NCBI RefSeq assembly: GCF_016801865.2
Contig: NC_068937.1
Span: forward strand, 119,385,225-119,449,224
From: Culex pipiens pallens
Lineage: Eukaryota > Arthropoda > Insecta > Diptera > Culicidae
Direction of reading: 5' to 3'
DNA length: 64,000 bases
The first letter of the stretch is position 1; every line of letters begins with the position of its first letter. This document shows, in pieces, positions 57,416 to 64,000 of this stretch. A model generated the notes under the pieces. The model was not told the origin of the DNA. It did no database searches and was given only the letters and a program-made list of their open reading frames with translations. The position numbers and the translations under genes are program-made.

Positions 57416-57436
57416 GTATGTATGTATGTATGTATG
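57416..57436. repeat. (TATG)n tail of the retroposon
   Basis: Five tetranucleotide units directly next to the left target duplication; on the element's own strand these read (CATA)n, the 3' tail. Confidence 0.9.
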
Positions 57437-57951
57437 ATCCCCATACCCGCAGGCAACTTGGTCCTGGAACACATGTGAGCGCTAGGTGAACAATTCGATC
57501 ATCTTTTACTCCGTAATCTGTACACCCACGTGCATAAGTTTTTTTGCACGAATTTTAATGCTACAAATACCGGCGCATAAAATAAAATGGTTTCCCTCTT
57601 CCCTCCCCAAGCGCCGGAAATTTGTAGCGGGTGTAGGGACACTTCGCATAGACGCCCTTGCTCCCATCACGTCACTGAGGGTATGGAGCGACGAGAAATT
57701 AATAAGCATGCCCCCTCAGTCGAACCTTCATTAGAGAAGCAGGCAATCCACAACTCACAGCGAACGACCAAGGGAACACCCTACCGCGTATATAATAAGG
57801 TTGGCGTGGTTGTCTTCAATGAATTGTCTATATGTGTGTGTAAATGAACGTGTTTTTGTATTAAAATGGAAAGGTCTCACCAAAAAACAGTGTCTTCACA
57901 TAGATTTCAGATCTGAGACGGGCTTCAAAATGTCATGGTAAATTCAAATCT

Positions 57952-58245
57952 TCATTCTTGAGTTGCTTTACTTCTCCGTCCGTGATTCCTGATACTTTTT
58001 CGCGATCCATCCGAGATATTTCGCTGGGCCTTCACAGATGATTTAGATTTGATAGCTATCGGCACCCGGTACACATCCGGCGTAAAACTGCCCGTAACGT
58101 GAATGAAGGCATTCACGCAGTTGATGGTCTTCTTCTTGAACCCACGCGACACAATGACCGGAGGTTTGAACACTTCCCTTTCCAGCACAGATAAACCATT
58201 TTCCTTCATTGTCACCTGACGCGCAGCGAGATTATGACCAAACAC
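57952..58245 (-). CDS. Hypothetical short protein in the retroposon
   Basis: A 97-codon frame near the element's 5' end starts MFGHNLAARQVTMKENG; an inner Met (MKENGLSVLERE) is also possible. The segment VNAFIHVTGSFTPDVYRVPIAI and the basic C-terminus (SRKSIRNHGRRSKATQE) are the only notable parts. I recognise no family. It could be the remnant of an ORF1 joined by internal deletion to the 3' end, or a chance frame. Confidence 0.35.
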   Translation of the reverse strand: MFGHNLAARQVTMKENGLSVLEREVFKPPVIVSRGFKKKTINCVNAFIHVTGSFTPDVYRVPIAIKSKSSVKAQRNISDGSRKSIRNHGRRSKATQE

Positions 58246-58934
58246 AAACCGTACGAACTAATTCGTCAGAAATTAATTTTAATTTTCACTCAAACATACA
58301 AAAAACGGAAAACTCCATGAAAATGACAGGAGCAGAAAAAATTGCGTCCGACCTGCCGCGCGCTTACTTCGATCATCTTCTTTTTGCTTGTTTTTCACAT
58401 TTTCTGCTATAAAATGGCACCAATGGGACACTAGAAAAATTACTGCATACTTCTTTTTACTTAAAATATAGGAAATGTTAGTAAAAAACACAGCCAAAGT
58501 TGATACCTAAAAAAGTGACATTTTTGAAAACATTGGCAAAGTCACATAAAACAAGTAAAACTTCCAACCCATACATTTTCTAAAATTTTAAGAGTTCTTC
58601 TTTCCAATGCTTTTTAACGATCAAAAATTGGTTGAAAAATTGATTTTTGGCGATTTTTTAAATCGAAGCCCGTTTATAGGCGGGGTTGGGTTGTAGAGGG
58701 TTAAGAAGTTCATTTTTCGAGTGATTTTATAGCCTTGCCTATGAGAGGTGAGGAAGGCAATACCGTCAAACTCCAAACGACACTAATTTCGGGATACCGT
58801 GGAGATTTTCCCTTATCCCCTTAAAAAGTGGGCTGTCAAATTTGCTTGGCTTCCTTGGAAAAAATTAAAGAGTGTGTATTGCTCTATTCTCTTCAAAACA
58901 AAACTAATCTGAAATTTAAATTTTCGCTTGTTAA

Positions 58935-59130
58935 GGGAGCGTTCTTTCATTACGTAACGCAGTTGGTAGGGAGGTGAGGGGGGGGGGCGTCAGAGACTGC
59001 GTAACTCAGTAATTTTTTAATTTTTTTAACTCATACATTTTTTTAGAATTTTTATGGAAATTTTGTTACAAGGGAGGAGGCGGTCTAAAGTTCGTTTTTT
59101 TTTTGCGTCACGTAATAAAAGAACGCTCTC
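58935..59130. mobile_element. PIF/Harbinger-like MITE, copy 2 (196 bp)
   Basis: TAA flanks (58932-58934 and 59131-59133). Ends GGGAGCGTTCTTTCATTACG and inverse of GAGAGCGTTCTTTTATTACG. Same family as 22958-23120, with the same attttgttac(g/a)agg block before the right end and a central poly-G run. Confidence 0.85.
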
Positions 59131-59133
59131 TAA

Positions 59134-59674
59134 AATGCTAAGATCGCCGTCACTTTCTCCATTCCATTAGTTTCCACGTGCACGTTCTCGTCGCCAAGTC
59201 TGATGGGGGTTTTTGGCGGCAAATTGAAACATTGTCGTGGCAGAGTGAATTAAGCGGAGGCGGAGAGTGGACCCGGACACAAGGAAAGCAAAACTCCCTC
59301 GCGCACCCACTTTTCCGGTCGCGTCGTTATTAATAATGATCTTGGCCAAGAGGATCGTTTCAGCACACATTTTGGAGGCTCTTCTGCGATTAACTTCCCA
59401 CGCCAGAAGCTGCTGAGTAATTAGATGTGGTTAACCGGCATATGATGTGGGAGGGGAAGGACCTGACGCGTGCTCGTGCATAATTAAAGTGAGAGCACTT
59501 TTAATCCTTTGGTGCTTGGATGAGCTTTGGCAGAGTCAGGGGGGTCAAATGTTGTCACGAATGGATTTTGGCGATGGAGAGGAAGGTGGATTGAAGTATG
59601 GTTGGATTAGTTTTTACGGCGGAAGTAATCTGTTTGATGAGATAAATCATTAAGTGGATTAGAGAAACTTTTTT
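59134..59674. other. Unannotated GC-moderate stretch
   Basis: No repeat or coding signal recognised up to the RT element. Confidence 0.35.
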
Positions 59675-61999
59675 GTGTTTATTCAAAGTAGCACAATAGT
59701 ACAGCATTTTGTTTCATTTTTAGACCTTTTATTCACTAACTGTATTGAAGACTTTCATGTACAAGAATCTGTAACCCCCCTTTGGAAGAATGAAGTCTTC
59801 CATACAGCAATTGAATATTCTATTTATGTCCATAAAAACACTTTGCCCATTGACTGGGAATATGAAGAAGTCCTGGAATACAATAAAACAAACTTTGTAG
59901 AAGCCAAACGTAAACTACTTGCAATTGACTGGCAAAATTTATTTAATAATGAAGGAAATGTCGACGAATTAGTAGGAAAATTCTATACGGAAATTAACAC
60001 TATAACATCTGAAACCGTACCTACTAGAAGAAGACGACGTAATAACACAGGCAACAAATACCCAGTGTGGTTCACTCCACAACTAAGAAATTTAAAAAAT
60101 AGAAAACAAAAAGCCTACAAACTATACAGAAACAATACAAATGACACAAATCTTCTGAATTATCTGAATATTTCCGACCAATTTTTTTCGGCACTCAATT
60201 CTGCCAACGAAGAATATAATAGTAAAGTCGAATCTGAAGTCAAATCATGCCCGAAGAATTTCTTTAATTACGTAAAATCCAAATCCAAAAGTAGTAACTT
60301 CCCATCGCAAATGCAACTGGACGAAAATGTAGGCAGTAACTCAAAAGAAATTTGCAATCTTTTTTCAAATTTTTTTAAAGAAGTATACACCTCATTTTCC
60401 GAAGAAGACCGCGACCGCGACTACTTTTCATATATACCGGAATTTCCAAATGACGTCTCAGTCAATTCTTTGTCAGAAACGGAAGTACGCCAGGCATTGA
60501 AGGACTTAGACTCATCAAAAGGACCAGGACCCGACGGAATAGCACCTGCATTCCTAAAGAACCTTGCAGAAGAATTAACATATCCACTGCATCATCTTTT
60601 CAACATGTCAATAAATACTGGAAAATTCCCACAAACATGGAAAAAGTCTTTTTTGGTGCCTATTTTCAAGTCAGGCCCAAAATCAGACATACGTAATTAT
60701 CGCGGAATTGCCCTTTTGTCTTGCATTCCAAAACTTTTCGAATCTATTATAAATGAAAAAATCTTTCAGCAAGTAAAAAACCGCATCACATGTAAACAGA
60801 ACGGCTTTTTTAAAGGCCGCTCTACTAGCACCAACCTTTTAGAATTTGTAAATTTTACACTGAATGCAATGCATAATCGCAATTTCGTAGAAGCAATTTA
60901 CACAGACTTTAGTAAGGCATTTGACAGAATCGACATACCATTATTAATCTTCAAACTGCAGAAAATTGGAATTCAACCGAACCTTTTGGAATGGCTTAAG
61001 TCATATTTGACTAAGCGCGAACAAATTGTTCGCTTCCAAAATGTACTATCGGAATCAATTCACGTCACCTCTGGGGTTCCGCAAGGATCCCATCTAGGAC
61101 CTCTTCTTTTCATCTTGTATGTAAACGACATTTCCTTCATTCTTAAAAAAATTAACGTACTTGTATATGCAGACGACATGAAATTGTATATGGAAATAGG
61201 AAATGCCAATGACAGTCATGTATTCCAAAACGAAATTAATCTTTTCTACACATGGTGTAGTAAAAGCCTACTCCAATTGAATGTAAAGAAATGTAATTCC
61301 ATTGCCTTCAGCAGAAAACATGAAACACCAAACATAACAGTATTATTAGGAAACCAACCAGTAGAAAAATGCAAAGTAGTACGTGATCTAGGTGTCATCC
61401 TAGACTCACAACTAACTTTTGTAGAACACTATAACACAATAATAAACAAGGCAAAAAGTACATTAGGCTTTATAAAGCGCTTTGCATTCAACTTCCAGGA
61501 CCCGTATACTATTAAATTACTCTATATAACGTATGTCAGGCCACTCTTGGAATACTGTAGTATCGTCTGGAATCCATACTATGCCGTACACCAAGCACGT
61601 ATTGAATCTGTCCAAAAACAATTCTTACTGTACGCACTACGTAAACTTAACTGGACTGCATTTCCTCTCCCATCGTATGAAGCACGCTGCATGCTCATAA
61701 ACATACAATCATTACAAGAACGTCGTAAATTTGCCATGCTCTCTTTCATCAACGACATTATTTCTCAACGCATACAGTCAGCAGCATTATTTTCAGTAAT
61801 ACGCAATAGTATTCATGAACCAAGCCGTACTCTAAGACATTCACCACTTTTTAGAATAACTACATACACGACAAATTATTTAAAAAATTCGCCATTAAAT
61901 CAAATGATGCGCTTTTATAATGAAAATTCACAGTACATACATTTCGACATGTCTAAACCGGAACTACGAAAAAATCTGTACAATAGAAATAATATCTAG
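59675..61999 (+). CDS. LINE ORF2 fragment: endonuclease tail plus reverse transcriptase
   Basis: 774 codons without stop or frameshift; the first codon is a GTG only because the true start is lost. FLDLLFTN at about 15-22 is the last conserved block of the APE-type endonuclease (the SDH/LDLVFT region). A linker follows with PVWFTPQLRNLKNRKQKAYK (130-149). RT begins with SSKGPGPDGIAPAFLKN (280-296) and has PIFKSG..NYRGIALLS (329-349), motif A DFSKAFD (411-417), motif B SGVPQGS (466-472), motif C YADD (498-501) and RDLGVILDSQLTF (570-582). A C-terminal domain of about 190 residues without RNase H closes it. Catalytic residues are intact. The protein would nick and prime at chromosomal DNA in full-length relatives; this copy lacks the nuclease. 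CR1/L2/jockey-like placement is inferred from layout only. Confidence 0.92.
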   Translation: MFIQSSTIVQHFVSFLDLLFTNCIEDFHVQESVTPLWKNEVFHTAIEYSIYVHKNTLPIDWEYEEVLEYNKTNFVEAKRKLLAIDWQNLFNNEGNVDELVGKFYTEINTITSETVPTRRRRRNNTGNKYPVWFTPQLRNLKNRKQKAYKLYRNNTNDTNLLNYLNISDQFFSALNSANEEYNSKVESEVKSCPKNFFNYVKSKSKSSNFPSQMQLDENVGSNSKEICNLFSNFFKEVYTSFSEEDRDRDYFSYIPEFPNDVSVNSLSETEVRQALKDLDSSKGPGPDGIAPAFLKNLAEELTYPLHHLFNMSINTGKFPQTWKKSFLVPIFKSGPKSDIRNYRGIALLSCIPKLFESIINEKIFQQVKNRITCKQNGFFKGRSTSTNLLEFVNFTLNAMHNRNFVEAIYTDFSKAFDRIDIPLLIFKLQKIGIQPNLLEWLKSYLTKREQIVRFQNVLSESIHVTSGVPQGSHLGPLLFILYVNDISFILKKINVLVYADDMKLYMEIGNANDSHVFQNEINLFYTWCSKSLLQLNVKKCNSIAFSRKHETPNITVLLGNQPVEKCKVVRDLGVILDSQLTFVEHYNTIINKAKSTLGFIKRFAFNFQDPYTIKLLYITYVRPLLEYCSIVWNPYYAVHQARIESVQKQFLLYALRKLNWTAFPLPSYEARCMLINIQSLQERRKFAMLSFINDIISQRIQSAALFSVIRNSIHEPSRTLRHSPLFRITTYTTNYLKNSPLNQMMRFYNENSQYIHFDMSKPELRKNLYNRNNI

Positions 62000-62059
62000 T
62001 ATGTAAGAAAATTGTAAGTAGTCTACATAAGCTTGACGAATAAACAATAAACAATAAAC
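59680..62059 (+). mobile_element. Non-LTR retrotransposon, 5'-truncated, with intact RT
   Basis: Similarity starts near 59690-59715 within the end of the endonuclease domain, so ORF1 and most of the endonuclease are missing. After the stop (61997-61999) a 40-bp UTR leads to three AATAAAC units (62039-62059), then unrelated sequence. The composition is AT-rich. It is a different family from the element at 55578, though both lack RNase H. The TSD was not resolved. Confidence 0.85.
62039..62059 (+). repeat. (AATAAAC)3 tail of the LINE
   Basis: Three perfect heptamers at the element's 3' end. Such tails act as the primed end in many LINEs and carry an AATAAA signal. Confidence 0.85.
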
Positions 62060-64000
62060 ATTCCTCTCGAAATCACTGAAACATGTGTCCACTTTTCATG
62101 TGTTTAAAAATCAGTCATGCCCCAAATCAAAACCAAAAGCAAACACACGAGAGTGCTCTCGATACACTTGAAATAAACCGGCAAATCTGTTCCTTTTCAG
62201 TAAAGAAGGGCGAAAATCATGCCCCCAAGGATCTATCCCCAAAATCGTGAAAGGACAAACCCACAAAAAAGGTCCTCCACCTAGAAATTCATCCATCTGG
62301 ACCACGGTCAGCCATCGATCCCCTAGCAAAAGTTGACCATCATTCCTCCCTTGAGGGGGCAAGCGGAATCCCACTACCATATCGGCAAACAAAAAACCCC
62401 CATGTTTAATTCAATCGTAGATTTTCACTCTGTCCACAGAATCACTCCCACTAGAGGGGCGCAAAAAAAAAAGGTTAAAAACTCTCTCCGTTCCGGATGG
62501 CATCCTTTCGTCAGCAACTCGCACATTTTGGTCACCGGGGCGGTTCGGCACGACGGAACGCGCGGGAAGGTCATTTTTATTTCATAACAGAAGAAGACGG
62601 GACCGCCACTTTGCTCCCAGGTCTTTGATTCATAGCCTTTTGCATTAGTGAGTGATGATGCCGTTTCCGTTTCCGACTGGATCGTTGAAAGGTGGGGTTG
62701 GACTTTAAAGTTTCCCGATTTATTTGATATACTAAACCTGGAAAATGGCTTTCTAAATGTCTTAAAGAGCATCAAGCCAGCTGCTTGGCATTGTAGCTCA
62801 AGTGGCACGTCGATGATAAGTAAAAATATCATCAGGAAAACTATTTTTTGCGTTTAACTGTTATTATTTGGTGCGCTCAATTTTCAACCCACTCCCCTAT
62901 GATCTATATTGTGACAAGGTAGGTGCCGTTATTGACCCATGATTGTGCACTGTTAAAATTTTATAGCGTTCAATTTTTAAAGCTCGAATAAACTTGAAAA
63001 TTTGGAAAATAAACAATTGGGTCAAATTTTTCTTCCCAGTACCACCATTCAATCAACCAAAAGAATCCCACCCAAAGTGTCCTTTTCGCTTCCACAAACA
63101 CACAACTTCCTTGCACGAAGTGTGAGTTAAAAGACCGTAACCCACTCGCGGTGGGTACTCACCACTCCACCGTGGTGTTTTGCGGTATGCAGAACGGCAC
63201 GGATGACGACGCCGAATCGAATGAAAGATTTATGACTTTGGGCGTTGAACGATCCACCGCCGCACCCTCCTCACTTGCAGTGGGTGTCGGTGGGTAAAAC
63301 CGCAAAACCGGCACCCAGTGCCCACAGATCGATCGGCCATCGAACGGATCAACGTGTACGGAACCGTGGAAGCTGCTGCAGGTGGATTGCTTCGATGGTG
63401 GGGAGAAGCGGGGCTGACGGTGGGTGCAAGTGGGTCTTACGGGCGATGGGCACTGCTCTCGAACTTTGCCCCTCGGTTTCTCTTGAGGGATTTGGGCTGG
63501 GATGCCACTTGCCGTCGATTTATATAGTTTTCCACTCAAAAATATATCCTTTTGGGGGGAATTGAGGATGTGGGTTGAAGTGGGGCACTCTACCAAGGGA
63601 TCTACAGTTTGGTGTACCGAGAATAAAAAACTCTATTCAGATCGGTTATAGTTTTACGATACATTTCCATTTTTATTGGGCAATATTTTCGGGTTCTGGC
63701 CACTGCTTCTGACCCACCAACTTGGCCCCAAGCCCATCGCTTTGGGACAAAAAAGAACCGAACGAGTTTCGCTATCTGGGGAGCAACAGTGCTGCCAGCC
63801 CGCAAAAGTTATGGCATTGTGGTGTTCTCTGTCATTGGAAATCTATATCCGATACATAAAAAAATACTCTATATTTTTATGATTAATAGAAGTGGGTTTC
63901 GCTATTGTTACTCGCCACCACCGGCACGATCTGCTGCAATTTTGTTGTGAAGTTGCTGAAACCCTATCGAAAGAGCTTTAGCTGGAAAAGCTCAAGTGCT
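62060..64000. other. Probably single-copy stretch, no gene recognised
   Basis: GC-moderate. Opposing frames at 63159-63596 (minus, 145 codons) and 63245-63565 (plus, 106 codons) overlap and have no domain. A frame of 135 codons (62425-62832, minus) is likewise unsupported. Repeats were not seen. Confidence 0.35.

Larger units (their letters stand above)
57416..58380 (-). mobile_element. 965-bp retroposon with (CATA)n tail and 23-bp TSD
   Basis: Flanked by an identical 23-bp repeat at 57393-57415 and 58381-58403, inside the piggyBac-like MITE; the related MITE at 20906 shows the uninterrupted sequence near 21145-21175. On the minus strand the element starts near 58380 and ends in about five CATA units (57416-57436). 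There is no RT domain. The tail and TSD indicate mobilisation by a non-LTR retrotransposon, possibly of the RTE type that often ends in such tetranucleotides. Confidence 0.85.
57135..58700. mobile_element. piggyBac-like MITE, copy 2, carrying a retroposon
   Basis: TTAA at 57131-57134 and 58701-58704. Ends CCCTCTACTGCCCAA and the inverse of CCCTCTACAACCCAA. The MITE proper is 57135-57415 plus 58404-58700 (about 0.58 kb); the rest is an inserted retroposon and its TSD. No transposase. TTAA targets with CCC-starting ends fit piggyBac. Confidence 0.8.
54722..58763. repeat. Composite: repeat broken by an RT element and a piggyBac-like MITE
   Basis: ccttaaggtggttggtgcct (54725) followed by tcctcac, and the inverse gtgaggaaggcaa at 58748, may be the ends of one old repeat. 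Host parts are 54722-55577, 57003-57130 and 58705-58763. Around the RT insertion the host text reads aggtggatccgg and then atcggttcagcc. Confidence 0.4.

Noticed and set aside
63159..63596. 145-codon minus-strand frame near the window end
   Set aside because: Opposed by a plus-strand frame of 106 codons. Pro/Ser-rich without family signature, so likely chance.

Overview
This is a eukaryotic, insect-like, AT-rich window that is almost entirely transposable-element and repeat DNA. The mixture points to a culicine mosquito, most likely Culex. It holds very dense MITEs and long foldback palindromes, tRNA-derived SINE-like units, non-LTR retrotransposons without RNase H, short AT-target Helitron-type elements, hAT, piggyBac-like and PIF-like MITEs, and one insect odorant-receptor exon. 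The species is an inference from repeat style; no single-copy marker fixes it.

Host-type coding DNA is scarce. The one recognisable host gene is a minus-strand odorant receptor exon (about 19169-20113). It ends in a good GTAAGT donor but carries an in-frame TAA between the TM1 region and the rest. Two reverse-transcriptase reading frames are intact: a 5'-truncated one at 55579-56946, and a longer one at 59675-61999 that keeps the tail of the endonuclease domain, the whole RT and an AATAAAC-repeat tail. An unidentified open stretch lies at 26274-27050.

Layout: 1-5100 has a SINE split by a hAT element (both with target-site duplications, TSDs) and small MITEs. 6.7-8.2 kb and 10.5-11.8 kb are long palindromes. 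12.3-15.4 kb is a tRNA-like pair and a repeat that received a retroposon (24-bp TSD) and a Helitron. 17.6-20.1 kb holds MITEs and the receptor. 20.9-25.2 kb is a nest of palindromes inside a distant inverted-repeat pair. 26.3-28.4 kb has the open stretch and a tRNA-Thr-like unit. 28.6-30.7 kb is a long-TIR element with another inside. 33.3-35.1 kb is a hAT MITE containing an inverted copy of its own family. 35.9-41.3 kb has CACAG-end MITEs, an 11-bp minisatellite and a local duplication. 43.5-45.7 kb has a second Helitron and further palindromes. 50.3-51.6 kb is a foldback element with tandem-repeat arms. 54.7-58.8 kb is a repeat split by an RT element and by a piggyBac-like MITE that itself contains a retroposon. 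58.9-62.1 kb has a PIF-like MITE and the longer RT element.

The genes do not form a pathway. The main value of the window is as a record of nested insertions: several events have both an occupied and an empty site within the window, so their boundaries, TSDs and order can be read directly. The most unusual signal is an approximately 80-bp palindrome loop present in opposite orientations in two copies of one repeat (14.7 kb and 44.7 kb).
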